From: Bacteroides sp.
Lineage (GTDB): Bacteria > Bacteroidota > Bacteroidia > Bacteroidales > Muribaculaceae
Length of the DNA: 6,147 bases
Assembly (NCBI GenBank): GCA_014801655.1
Contig: JAAVDT010000013.1
Location: forward strand, 1-6,147
Reading direction: 5' to 3'
Shown: piece after piece, positions 1 through 5,756 of the stretch
Numbering within the stretch: position 1 is the stretch's first letter
How the letters are laid out: every line of letters begins with the position of its first letter
Notes under the pieces: model-generated
Database searches by the model: none
Seen by the model: the letters and a program-made list of their open reading frames with translations, nothing else
What the model was told of the DNA's origin: nothing
Made by a program: the position numbers and the translations under genes

Positions 1-19
1 TCTTCGACTTCTTTTTTGT

Positions 20-81
20 CAATTCCGCATTGTCGCTCAGTCGCTTAGCTCGCTAAGCTCCTTTACTCCGCAGCGGAATTG
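20..81. repeat. 62-bp palindromic intergenic element
   Basis: Nine-base arms (CAATTCCGC at 20-28 and GCGGAATTG at 73-81) enclose a smaller hairpin, GCTTAG/CTAAGC with a CTCG loop (43-58). The heptamer CGCTNAG occurs three times inside, at 34-40, 42-48 and 51-57. A T-run (12-17) and an A-run (85-90) flank the arms, so the symmetry extends outward. Neither strand has a U-tract 3' of the stem, so it is not a standard intrinsic terminator. It resembles a REP-like intergenic palindrome, but one copy in the window cannot show that it is repeated. Confidence 0.5.
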
Positions 82-132
82 CCTAAAAAATAAGCTCGAA
101 TATTGTATAAATTAAATTTGAACACTTACTTA

Positions 133-178
133 GTTTCCGATTTTTTGAAGCTGCAAAGTTACTAAAAAAACCGGAAAC
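133..178. repeat. Inverted repeat around a -7 element
   Basis: GTTTCCG (133-139) pairs with CGGAAAC (172-178). After one mismatch the T6 run (141-146) pairs with the A-run (164-170), leaving a loop of about 17 bases that contains the leftward -7 element at 154-161. It lies just downstream of the rsgA stop codon. It may end rsgA transcription in some form or be a regulatory site for the leftward promoter, but the T-run on the minus strand sits in the first arm rather than after the hairpin. Confidence 0.45.
154..161 (-). promoter_or_regulatory. Leftward Bacteroidetes -7 element
   Basis: The minus strand reads TAACTTTG followed by CAG, a perfect TAnnTTTG match. No TTG is found at the expected 19-21 bases upstream, so the -33 half is weak. 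Transcription would start near 147 and run out of the left edge, through the palindrome at 20-81, toward a gene outside the window. Confidence 0.4.
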
Positions 179-188
179 AGAGGTAATG

Positions 189-1124
189 TCAATAGCCTTT
201 GCGGTATTTTTCGTGGTCGATGTCGTCGAGGATGCTGAGATAGGAGGCGTAGCGCGAGGCGGCGATGCGGTTTTCGTCGACGGCTTGGAGCACGGCGCAT
301 CCGGGTTCGTGGGTGTGGGTGCAGTTGCCGTAGCGGCAGGCGGCACTTTCGCGGAAGATTTCGGGGAAGTAGTGGGCCACTTCGTATTTGTCGTAGTCAA
401 TCGTGCCGAAGCCTTTTACACCCGGGGTGTCGATGATGTAGCCGCCCTGGGGGAGGGGGAACATTTCGGAGAAGGTGGTGGTGTGCATGCCGGTGAGGTG
501 GGTCTGGGAGATTTCGGCGGTGCGCAGGTCGAGGCCTGGAATGAGGGCGTTGATCAGAGAGGATTTTCCGACGCCGGAGTTGCCGGAGAGGAGGGTGATT
601 TTGTCGCGTAGGGCATCGCGGAGTTCGTCGACGCCTTGGCCTGTGGAGGCGGAGGTGTGGATTACGCGGTAGCCGATGGAGGAGTAGAGATAGGTGACGG
701 CGTCGAGCAACTCTCGCTCCTCGTCGGTCTGCAGCAGGTCAACTTTGTTGATGACGATGATGGCTTTGACGCGATAGGCTTCGGCCGTTGAGAGGAATCG
801 GTCGATGAATGTGGTTGCCGTGACCGGATAGGCCAGGGTGGCAATGAGGCATGTCTGGTCGAGGTTGGCGGCTATGATGTGGGCCTCTTTGGAGAGGTTG
901 CTTGCGCGGCGAATGATGTAGTTGCGGCGGGGATGGATGTCGGTGATGTAGGCCGAGCCGTCGGGGGCTATGCTGACGCTGACGCGGTCGCCCACGGCCA
1001 CGGGGTTGGTGGTGCGAATGCCTTTGAGCCGGAATCGACCTTTTATTTTGCAGTCAATCTGAATGTTGTCGTCGGTCAGGACAAGATATGAGCTGCCGGT
1101 GTTTTTAATGACTAAGCCATCCAT
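189..1124 (-). CDS. rsgA: Ribosome small-subunit-dependent GTPase A (RsgA)
   Basis: Cytoplasmic circularly permuted GTPase of the RsgA/YjeQ family, a late 30S assembly factor whose GTPase is stimulated by the small subunit. The 311-residue product has an N-terminal OB-fold region (about 1-70) and then the G motifs in permuted order: G4 NKVD (126-129), G5 TSAS (157-160), G1 GNSGVGKS (181-188), the switch region [10 protein letters not shown] (208-217) and G3 DTPG (232-235). The C-terminal zinc site is C263-x4-C268-x-H270-x5-C276, the family spacing. All key residues are present and the length is normal. The start at 1124 ([10 protein letters not shown]) is chosen over an in-frame ATG at 1160 because family members begin with this kind of sequence and because the promoter at 1150-1157 would place the transcript start downstream of 1160. 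Confidence 0.97.
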   Translation of the reverse strand: MDGLVIKNTGSSYLVLTDDNIQIDCKIKGRFRLKGIRTTNPVAVGDRVSVSIAPDGSAYITDIHPRRNYIIRRASNLSKEAHIIAANLDQTCLIATLAYPVTATTFIDRFLSTAEAYRVKAIIVINKVDLLQTDEERELLDAVTYLYSSIGYRVIHTSASTGQGVDELRDALRDKITLLSGNSGVGKSSLINALIPGLDLRTAEISQTHLTGMHTTTFSEMFPLPQGGYIIDTPGVKGFGTIDYDKYEVAHYFPEIFRESAACRYGNCTHTHEPGCAVLQAVDENRIAASRYASYLSILDDIDHEKYRKGY

Positions 1125-1149
1125 AGAGAGTCGGGTTAAGTTGGTTATG

Positions 1150-1157
1150 CAAAAGTA
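1150..1157 (-). promoter_or_regulatory. rsgA promoter, -7 element
   Basis: The minus strand reads TACTTTTG, matching TAnnTTTG. The -33 half is poor: 19-20 bases upstream lies a T-run inside the loop of the upstream hairpin. A start near 1145 would give a leader of about 20 bases to the ATG at 1124 and exclude the upstream ATG at 1160. Confidence 0.5.
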
Positions 1158-1158
1158 C

Positions 1159-1192
1159 AAAAAAAACCGGGTCCGAAAAAGGGCGGACTCGG
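1159..1192 (-). terminator. Intrinsic terminator of the winged-helix gene
   Basis: Minus-strand RNA would fold CCG-A-GUCCG, an eight-base loop CCCUUUUU, CGGAC-C-CGG, then eight U. One internal A/C mismatch interrupts the eight paired bases. It lies 80 bases after the stop codon of the winged-helix gene and directly abuts the -7 element of rsgA. Confidence 0.75.
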
Positions 1193-1272
1193 CAAATGGG
1201 GGTTCAGGCGGAGAGTGCGGGCCTTGTGGCCTCGGGTCGCCTTGTCTGGTTTTTCAGCTCAAAGGCTCAGGA

Positions 1273-1482
1273 TTATTTCACGAGCGCAACGAGAACTTCT
1301 TTGTTGTCGCCGCTTTCTTCAAAGGTGATTTTGTTTTCGCGGGCGAGCCATCCGAGGGCGGCGTAGAGTTCTTTGTCTTTGAGTTTAGTCATTTTTTTGA
1401 TCTGTTTGTTGTCGAGAACGTCGGCTTCGTTGAGGGCGTTCCAGACCAGACCTGCCCATGTGCCAATAGTTTCAATGTTCAT
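1273..1482 (-). CDS. Small winged helix-turn-helix protein, PF10771 (DUF2582) type
   Basis: A 69-residue cytoplasmic protein resembling the small stand-alone winged-helix proteins of Bacteroidetes; no signal peptide or membrane segment. Predicted layout: helix 1 TIGTWAGLVWNAL (5-17), helix 2 NKQIKKMTK (25-33), helix 3 KDKELYAALGWLARE (35-49), then a two-stranded wing KITFEESGDNKEVLVAL (51-67). The motif ALGWLARENKI is the most recognisable part. DNA binding is inferred from the fold; the target and role are unknown. An in-frame ATG at 1512 would add ten polar residues (MSNITKSHKT), but family members begin at the equivalent of MNIETIG, so 1482 is preferred. It stands alone between its own promoter (1538-1567) and terminator (1159-1192). 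Confidence 0.9.
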   Translation of the reverse strand: MNIETIGTWAGLVWNALNEADVLDNKQIKKMTKLKDKELYAALGWLARENKITFEESGDNKEVLVALVK

Positions 1483-1537
1483 TGTTTTGTGTGATTTTGT
1501 TATGTTAGACAATAAATAAAATTTTCTTAATCCGGCA

Positions 1538-1567
1538 CAAAGTTACAACTTTTATTCGGATTTGCAA
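1538..1567 (-). promoter_or_regulatory. Promoter of the winged-helix gene
   Basis: The minus strand has TTG (1567-1565), a 19-base spacer and TAACTTTG (1545-1538), a full match to the Bacteroidetes housekeeping consensus. Start would be near 1532, giving a leader of about 50 bases to the ATG at 1482. Confidence 0.7.
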
Positions 1568-1604
1568 TTCTATTACAATAACAAATCAGTTTGCAATAAG
1601 TTTT

Positions 1605-1637
1605 AAAACAATGAAATAAACCGACGGCCGATCAGTT
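1605..1637 (-). terminator. Possible weak terminator of the TPR gene
   Basis: Minus-strand RNA AACUGA (including the stop codon) can pair with UCGGUU across a seven-base loop, with one G-U pair, followed by the U-rich stretch UUUAUUUCAUUGUUUU. The stem is short, so this is tentative. Confidence 0.3.
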
Positions 1638-2480
1638 AAGCAGCATTTTGACGCGCTCGGGAGCCACACCGAACTTGATGGCTTTCTCGCCGTCGGCGCG
1701 AGCATCGTCGGGGCGATAGCGCACTTTGTTGAGCATGGCGCGGTAGAGATAGAGCTCGCCGTCGGTGGGGTCGAGTTCGATGGCGCGGGCCAGGTCGTCG
1801 GCAGCGGCACCGGGGTCGTCGGTGAGCAGATAGCAGAGGGCTCGCGAACCGAGATAGGCGGCGTCGGGATTATCTTTCAACACTTTGTTGAAGTGGGGGA
1901 TAGCATCGGCATAGTGGCCCTCGCGCATGAGCAGTGTGGCGAGGCCGATGTGGGTGAAGCGATCGTCGGCGTGGCGCATGGCAAGGGTGTCGATGTCGGC
2001 GCGTGCAGGCGCCAGGTTGCCTCGGTTGAGCTCAATCATGGCCCGGTAGAAGCGGGGTTCGGCGAGTGTGGAGTCGAGGGTGATCACTTCGGAATAGTCG
2101 CGCAGAGCGGCATCGTCCATGCCGGAGGATGTGAACACGCGGGCGCGGTTGAGCAGAATGGTGACGGAGGCCGGGGCGATGCGATGGGCATCGGAGAGGG
2201 TGGATATGGCATCATCGGTGCGTCCGTCGTAAAACTGCACCATTCCGAGGTTTGACAGCAGAAGGATGTTTGACGGATTGGCGGGATCGAGTCGCAGCGC
2301 CTTTCGCAATTCCGTCTCGGCATCGGCCCACTTGCCATCTTTGATTGCCTTGTCGGCGCGGCCCATCAGGTCGAAGTATTCTTTGCTGACGTCGTCGGTT
2401 TTGTCGTCGGCCAGCGAGCTGACGGGGAAGATGGCGAGAACCGCTATTATTAATAAGGTGTGGAATGTGGATTTTTTCAT
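1632..2480 (-). CDS. Secreted tetratricopeptide-repeat protein
   Basis: A 282-residue protein with a classic signal peptide: MKK at the N-terminus, a hydrophobic core (about 8-22) and likely cleavage after SSLA (24). The rest is a chain of about seven TPR units from 34 to 275, with typical patterns such as GKWADAETELRKALRLDPAN (49-68), GHYADAIPHFNKVLKDNP (168-185) and ADDLARAIELDPTDG (207-221). It has no lipobox and no second domain, so it is probably a soluble periplasmic scaffold for protein-protein contacts. Partners are not shown by the context: its neighbours are a winged-helix gene and a divergent PepSY-like lipoprotein. The start at 2480 is fixed by the signal peptide; the next in-frame Met (residue 39) would delete it. 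The promoter lies unusually close to this ATG. Confidence 0.92.
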   Translation of the reverse strand: MKKSTFHTLLIIAVLAIFPVSSLADDKTDDVSKEYFDLMGRADKAIKDGKWADAETELRKALRLDPANPSNILLLSNLGMVQFYDGRTDDAISTLSDAHRIAPASVTILLNRARVFTSSGMDDAALRDYSEVITLDSTLAEPRFYRAMIELNRGNLAPARADIDTLAMRHADDRFTHIGLATLLMREGHYADAIPHFNKVLKDNPDAAYLGSRALCYLLTDDPGAAADDLARAIELDPTDGELYLYRAMLNKVRYRPDDARADGEKAIKFGVAPERVKMLLN

Positions 2481-2484
2481 TTGA

Positions 2485-2516
2485 CAAAATTAACATTGAA
2501 AATTGAGCGAACCAAA
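2485..2516 (-). promoter_or_regulatory. Promoter of the TPR gene, nearly touching its start codon
   Basis: The minus strand has TTTG (2516-2513), a 20-base spacer and TAATTTTG (2492-2485), then TCAA and ATG. The expected start point, some five to seven bases after the -7 element, falls at or within the start codon, so the message would be leaderless or nearly so. Confidence 0.6.
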
Positions 2517-2526
2517 AGAAACTGCA

Positions 2527-2562
2527 TTTGTTATAGAAATGTAACATACATTAAACATTTCG
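2527..2562 (+). promoter_or_regulatory. Tentative promoter of the PepSY-like gene
   Basis: TTTG (2527-2530) is followed after 20 bases by TTAAACATTTCG (2551-2562), an imperfect -7 element. A start near 2568 would give a leader of about 25 bases. No perfect TAnnTTTG occurs on the plus strand between 2481 and 2592. Confidence 0.3.
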
Positions 2563-2592
2563 ATCAACTCCATTCATCAACACCCTCCGAAA

Positions 2593-3024
2593 ATGAAACG
2601 CAACACTCTGACCCTTATAGCCTTATTTGCCATCATTCTGATGATGGGAGCCTGCAACAGCACCGCCTGGGACGAACTTCCCTCGCCAATCGCTTCATTT
2701 GTTGATGAATATTTTCCGTTTGGTGAAGTGGAGAGCTACACCGATACAACCAATGGCTCCGTGGTTCAGATTAAAAAGGGTGCGACCCTGACTTTCAATA
2801 AAGACTATGATTGGATCGACGTGAACGGCAACGGCATACCTCTGCCTCAGAATTTTCTCTACGACAAACTTCCGCCGGTGCTCTACGACTACATCGAGTC
2901 AATCGAACACGTTGGCGACGTCTACCGAGTGACGCGCACAACCGACCTCATCACCGTGAAATTCCACGACTCCGAAATCACCTACGACGTCGACACCCAA
3001 ACCATCACCTACCCCGCCGCCTGA
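2593..3024 (+). CDS. PepSY-like (DUF2874-type) lipoprotein
   Basis: A 143-residue envelope lipoprotein. The signal peptide has KR at residues 2-3, a hydrophobic core (7-18) and a lipobox MGAC with the lipid-bearing Cys at 21. The mature part carries two repeats of the PepSY-like pattern: LPSPIASFVDEYFP (29-42) followed by a strand-rich half with DYDWIDVNGNGIPLP (71-85), then LPPVLYDYIESIEHVGDVYRV (93-113, ending in YRVTRTTDLITVKF). Such proteins are common as single small lipoproteins in Bacteroidetes; their function is not established, and inhibition of a partner is only an idea from the wider PepSY group. No Shine-Dalgarno sequence precedes the ATG. The gene is divergent from the TPR gene and convergent with the AT-rich block, ending 17 bases from it. 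No terminator hairpin is visible in that short gap. Confidence 0.88.
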   Translation: MKRNTLTLIALFAIILMMGACNSTAWDELPSPIASFVDEYFPFGEVESYTDTTNGSVVQIKKGATLTFNKDYDWIDVNGNGIPLPQNFLYDKLPPVLYDYIESIEHVGDVYRVTRTTDLITVKFHDSEITYDVDTQTITYPAA

Positions 3025-3041
3025 TGCTGCTTCATGAATGT

Positions 3042-3296
3042 CTATCTCAGATACCAGAAGTCATCGGCATAAAGGATGGTTATAAACATCGAATCGTTAT
3101 TGATTTGTTTAATTTTGTTTCCCTTGACCTCGTAAAAGGTGTTAGGCCGAGGATACTCAAACAAGGCAAGCCCCGAATCGTAGACATACTTAATATAGCC
3201 GGAGGGATACTTGTATGTGACCTTGCCGACAATTTTAAACAGCTCACCCTCAAATTGTCGTGGCAGCAACATGGGCAGACTGTCCACAATCACCAA
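3042..3296 (-). CDS. Small orphan reading frame, possibly 5'-decayed
   Basis: An 84-residue frame if started at the TTG at 3296; not recognised. It is rich in aromatic residues (Tyr, Phe, Trp), has alternating strand-like patterns (FKIVGKVTYKYPSGYIKYVYD, around 20-40) and ends in DDFWYLR. It lacks the membrane anchor of its neighbours and does not align with them. No in-frame ATG exists before residue 9 (3272), yet the frame upstream of that still reads like protein (NYALVIVDSLP) until a stop at 3309-3311. This suggests either a rare TTG start, a 76-residue protein from the ATG at 3272, or the 3' remnant of a longer gene whose 5' part was lost. It follows the third paralog by 38 bases on the same strand and shares its AT-rich composition. 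Confidence 0.45.
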   Translation of the reverse strand: MVIVDSLPMLLPRQFEGELFKIVGKVTYKYPSGYIKYVYDSGLALFEYPRPNTFYEVKGNKIKQINNDSMFITILYADDFWYLR

Positions 3297-3334
3297 GGCA
3301 TAGTTGATTCATAAAATACCCAAGCATTGCAAGT

Positions 3335-4018
3335 CTAGTCGTTTATTTTATTTAGAATATAATCAGGAATTGGATTGGGCGAATACATTCGGGTCAAATT
3401 GCTGATTAGTTCTTCTTTGGGTGAACTATATCCTTGGTAGTCTTTATCCTCCCAGCAATTTCGCTTATTGAATGTCCATAGTGTGTTTGTTATGTTAAAA
3501 AATGGTCTTGAAGACAAACGGATTGTGCTTCCGTAAAAACAATCCATTTTATTCAAATGACTACTGCCTTTTCCATTCTTATATATTTCGATTTCAATAA
3601 ATGGTGTCTCGCAAATGATTTCTATATCGTTTACCCGGATTATCTTATTAAATTCTTTTGAAGATTTAGAGATATACAGGCTGTCGATTGAAGCCAGAAT
3701 AAGGTTGTGTTCCATAGGTGACAATGTAGCGCGATAACTTCCAAAAACATTTCTCATTTCCACAATATCACTATCTCCGGCAAAAGTAGCACAAAGATTG
3801 CACCCTCCTCCGAGGATTCTTACTTTTATTGAATCCACCGCGAGTTCTTTCACATCTTTGCTCTGGATTGATTCCACAGTGGAAACTGTGGAAATAGAAT
3901 CAATAGTATGCCGATTATCAAAATTCTCATTCTGAATATTCGGATTCTCGCCCTTGCAACTTATTGCCGTTAAGAGCGGAAGCAGTAGCAATATGGTATG
4001 TACAAAATATCTTTCCAT
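3335..4018 (-). CDS. Envelope paralog 3, lipoprotein-type signal
   Basis: A 227-residue member of a three-gene paralogous set; family not recognised. The signal peptide has a long hydrophobic core (7-17) and ends AISC, an acceptable lipobox with Cys at 21, so it is probably a lipoprotein. A polar Ser/Asn-rich linker (22-58) follows. Shared marks are VDSIK (61-65), IDSLYISKSS (111-120), IYKNGK (145-150) and SPKEEL (199-204). Residues 100-129 match residues 101-130 of paralog 1 at 15 of 30 positions. It carries extra Cys residues absent from the others: C73 and C76 in GGGCNLC, C126, C160 and C188. Its codons are more AT-rich than those of the flanking chromosome. It lies 88 bases after paralog 2. 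Role unknown; location in the periplasm or outer membrane is inferred from the signal only. Confidence 0.85.
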   Translation of the reverse strand: MERYFVHTILLLLPLLTAISCKGENPNIQNENFDNRHTIDSISTVSTVESIQSKDVKELAVDSIKVRILGGGCNLCATFAGDSDIVEMRNVFGSYRATLSPMEHNLILASIDSLYISKSSKEFNKIIRVNDIEIICETPFIEIEIYKNGKGSSHLNKMDCFYGSTIRLSSRPFFNITNTLWTFNKRNCWEDKDYQGYSSPKEELISNLTRMYSPNPIPDYILNKIND

Positions 4019-4106
4019 TTATCAAGAAAACATTAAAGCAGAAGAAACAAGTAAACTGATAGAATTAGCTTTTAGGGAGGGGCAGGTTCACGAGAAAAGT
4101 GCGAAA

Positions 4107-4793
4107 TCAGATTTGTCGCATTACGTTCTGTGGCACGCTATCAGGATAGAAATAGTTGACCAGCTCATTCCTTAGCTCTTGTCGCGGGTCGCCATATATC
4201 CGTCGGCATTTTCCATCTAAAGGATTTTTAGTCTCGCTACCGATGAATACCATTGTTTTTATCAGTTCATAGCAGGGAGCGGAAAACAGATACGCCTTTT
4301 CAAGACCAATCAGTTCAGCGGGATAAATGTTGTAATAATAGCTTTTCCCGTTTTTATATATTGTCAGATCAAGTGATGGCGAGATTGACGAGTGATCGAC
4401 ACCTATGGTTATCACTTTTTCTATCGGGCGTGATGTCCTGGAAATAAACAGGCTGTCAATCGAGCGAAGAATAACTGATCGGTCATAGTCGGAGATGCTG
4501 ACCGTTGTGTCACGAAACAGGTTGATTTCAACAGTCATCTCCGATTTAGTGGGAGTGATACATCCAACTTCATCCAACCCGTCAGGCTGCCAATAAGCCA
4601 ATCTGATGGAATCCACTCCAATATCCTCGACAGTAACCGGCCGAAAATCAGGCAGTGAATCGGCCGTATCCGAAGTCATTTCAGGGTGGGCGATGTCTCT
4701 GCTTTCAGACAGGGAGGAGCCACCGAAATAGAAGCCGGTTATAAACGCGATTACGAGCAAAATCGCTAAAACTATTTTCCATGAAATTTTCAT
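4107..4793 (-). CDS. Envelope paralog 2, membrane-anchored
   Basis: A 228-residue protein of the same unrecognised family. A short basic N-terminus (MKISWK) leads into one hydrophobic segment (about 7-24) without a lipobox, so it is a signal anchor or an uncertain signal peptide; the rest would be periplasmic. It aligns with paralog 1 over all 228 residues with no gap and 116 identities by hand count. The strongest block is SDYDRSVILRSIDSL (101-115), and VDSIR (60-64), TIYKNG (144-149) and GDPRQEL (201-207) are also kept. The start at 4793 matches the start of paralog 1; an in-frame ATG at 4838 would add 15 polar residues ahead of the anchor and lie before the natural N-terminus. It begins 49 bases after paralog 1, with the palindrome TTTGGCCAAA in that gap and no promoter visible there. 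Confidence 0.88.
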   Translation of the reverse strand: MKISWKIVLAILLVIAFITGFYFGGSSLSESRDIAHPEMTSDTADSLPDFRPVTVEDIGVDSIRLAYWQPDGLDEVGCITPTKSEMTVEINLFRDTTVSISDYDRSVILRSIDSLFISRTSRPIEKVITIGVDHSSISPSLDLTIYKNGKSYYYNIYPAELIGLEKAYLFSAPCYELIKTMVFIGSETKNPLDGKCRRIYGDPRQELRNELVNYFYPDSVPQNVMRQI

Positions 4794-4829
4794 AAAGTCG
4801 TGAGATTGGGTTCGATTGATACAATGCGA

Positions 4830-4839
4830 TTTGGCCAAA
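4830..4839. repeat. Palindrome TTTGGCCAAA, copy 1
   Basis: A perfect 10-base palindrome in the 49-base gap between paralogs 1 and 2. The same ten bases recur at 5747-5756 in the promoter region ahead of paralog 1. It may be an operator shared by the two genes, or coincidence. Confidence 0.35.
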
Positions 4840-4842
4840 CGA

Positions 4843-5529
4843 TCAGAACTGCTTTCGTGTTTCTAATGCAACAGTGTTAGGATAGTAATCCTTAACGAGT
4901 GTTTCCATTAGTTCTTTTCTCGGGTCACCAAAGTTTCGATTGATTTTTCCATCGTTGGGATGTTTGACCTCCTTACCAATGGCAGTAATGGTACATATCA
5001 AATCATAGGCCGGGTTTGAGAAGATGTATCCTTTATTCGACCCTATTAATGATGCAGGATATATTTCATTATAGTAATCTTCACCATCTTTGTATATTGT
5101 TACACCAATCGAGGGATTGTCCCATGAATATTCGACATCCAGATTGACGATTTTTTTAATCGGGCGTGACGTTTTGGAAATATACAGACTGTCAATAGAG
5201 CGAAGAATCACTGACCGGTCATAGTCGGAGATGCAGACGGTCGAATCGCTGTAAATGTCTATCTCAACAATCATCTCCGATTTGTTTGGCGTGATTTTTC
5301 CAATGGCATTTATTCCATCATTTGTCAAATATGAGAATCTGATGGAATCCACGCCGATATCGTCAACCGTGAGCGGATGAAAATTAAGAGTTGAATCCCC
5401 GGCCGTCGGCGCGCTGCAAGAAGAAATTAACCCTCCGCTGTCGGCCATGTAGTGACGGCCGAGAAAGTACCCTATGAAAAACACCGGCACAAACAAAATC
5501 GCTAACACATATTTCCATGGATTCCTCAT
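4843..5529 (-). CDS. Envelope paralog 1, membrane-anchored
   Basis: First gene of the paralogous set, 228 residues, family not recognised. The N-terminus MRNPWK is followed by one hydrophobic segment (7-24); there is no lipobox in position, since the Cys at 38 is too far from it. After a variable linker (25-50) comes the conserved region, which starts with PLTVDDIGVDSIR (52-64) and holds KSEMIVEI (83-90), SDYDRSVILRSIDSL (101-115), TIYKDG (144-149), YYNEIYPASLIG (152-163) and GDPRKEL (201-207). The linker is the least conserved part against paralog 2 (one identity in each of the blocks 21-30 and 31-40), which fits a tether. No catalytic motif can be seen. The likely promoter is at 5725-5756. 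A role as an immunity or inhibitor protein would fit tandem divergent copies, but no toxin gene is present, so this is only a hypothesis. Confidence 0.88.
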   Translation of the reverse strand: MRNPWKYVLAILFVPVFFIGYFLGRHYMADSGGLISSCSAPTAGDSTLNFHPLTVDDIGVDSIRFSYLTNDGINAIGKITPNKSEMIVEIDIYSDSTVCISDYDRSVILRSIDSLYISKTSRPIKKIVNLDVEYSWDNPSIGVTIYKDGEDYYNEIYPASLIGSNKGYIFSNPAYDLICTITAIGKEVKHPNDGKINRNFGDPRKELMETLVKDYYPNTVALETRKQF

Positions 5530-5724
5530 CTCGCAATTATTTTGTGATTTTTTACGTATTGATTACTGAGTCTTCTGTTGAAATAAAATGAAACTAGGTA
5601 GTTTAATGCACCAAGATTAATGTTAAGATAGTAGGATAGACTGGCTCAGCGGTTACTCGCTTCATGGCAAGGTGGATGATTGGTGATTGGTTGACCGGGG
5701 GGGGAGGTGGGTGACCTATGGTCG
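5530..5724 (-). other. Leader region of the paralog block, no gene seen
   Basis: About 190 bases between the promoter at 5725-5756 and the start of paralog 1. It changes from G-rich on the plus strand (a run of eight G at 5697-5704) to AT-rich near the gene. GACC-TAT-GGTC (5713-5723) forms a small palindrome at the expected transcript start. The only reading frame is a 20-codon one at 5603-5665, without support. No riboswitch or terminator structure was recognised. Confidence 0.4.
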
Positions 5725-5756
5725 CAAATTTAGGGCATAATTTTCATTTGGCCAAA
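5725..5756 (-). promoter_or_regulatory. Likely promoter of the paralog block
   Basis: The minus strand has TTTG (5756-5753), a 20-base spacer and TAAATTTG (5732-5725), a full match to the Bacteroidetes consensus. Start would be near 5719. The -33 element sits inside the palindrome ATTTGGCCAAAT (5746-5757), itself within a wider inverted repeat ATAATTT (5737-5743) / AAATTAT (5754-5760). That is a plausible binding site for a repressor or activator. Confidence 0.6.
5747..5756. repeat. Palindrome TTTGGCCAAA, copy 2
   Basis: The same ten bases as at 4830-4839, here extended by one base on each side (ATTTGGCCAAAT) and overlapping the -33 element of the promoter ahead of paralog 1. Confidence 0.4.

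Noticed and set aside
1..81. The palindrome at the left edge as a tRNA, attachment site or CRISPR repeat
   Set aside because: No cloverleaf, no regularly spaced repeat-spacer pattern and no integrase nearby.
186..611. Plus-strand open frame of 141 codons opposite rsgA
   Set aside because: Low-complexity Gly/Val/Ala product typical of the antisense of a GC-rich gene; rsgA on the other strand has all family motifs.
1125..1160. A longer RsgA starting at the ATG at 1160
   Set aside because: The extra 12 residues do not fit the family N-terminus and would lie upstream of the likely transcript start.
1893..2255. Plus-strand open frame of 120 codons opposite the TPR gene
   Set aside because: Shadow of a well-supported TPR coding region; product is Gly/Val-rich and resembles no family.
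3042..3296. The small orphan frame as a fourth member of the paralog set
   Set aside because: None of the shared motifs (VDSI, IDSLYIS, IYKNG, PKEEL) can be found in it.
2811..3314. Plus-strand frame of 167 codons overlapping the PepSY-like gene and the small orphan frame
   Set aside because: It is Arg/His-rich in the first half, as expected from a shifted frame of the PepSY-like gene, and runs antisense through the orphan frame.
2593..5529. The PepSY-like lipoprotein and the paralog block as one functional system
   Set aside because: They are convergent, differ in base composition and share no sequence; adjacency is the only link.
5603..5665. A 20-codon frame in the leader ahead of paralog 1, as a possible leader peptide
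   Set aside because: No run of one regulatory amino acid, no hairpin pair for attenuation and no start signal; chance is sufficient.
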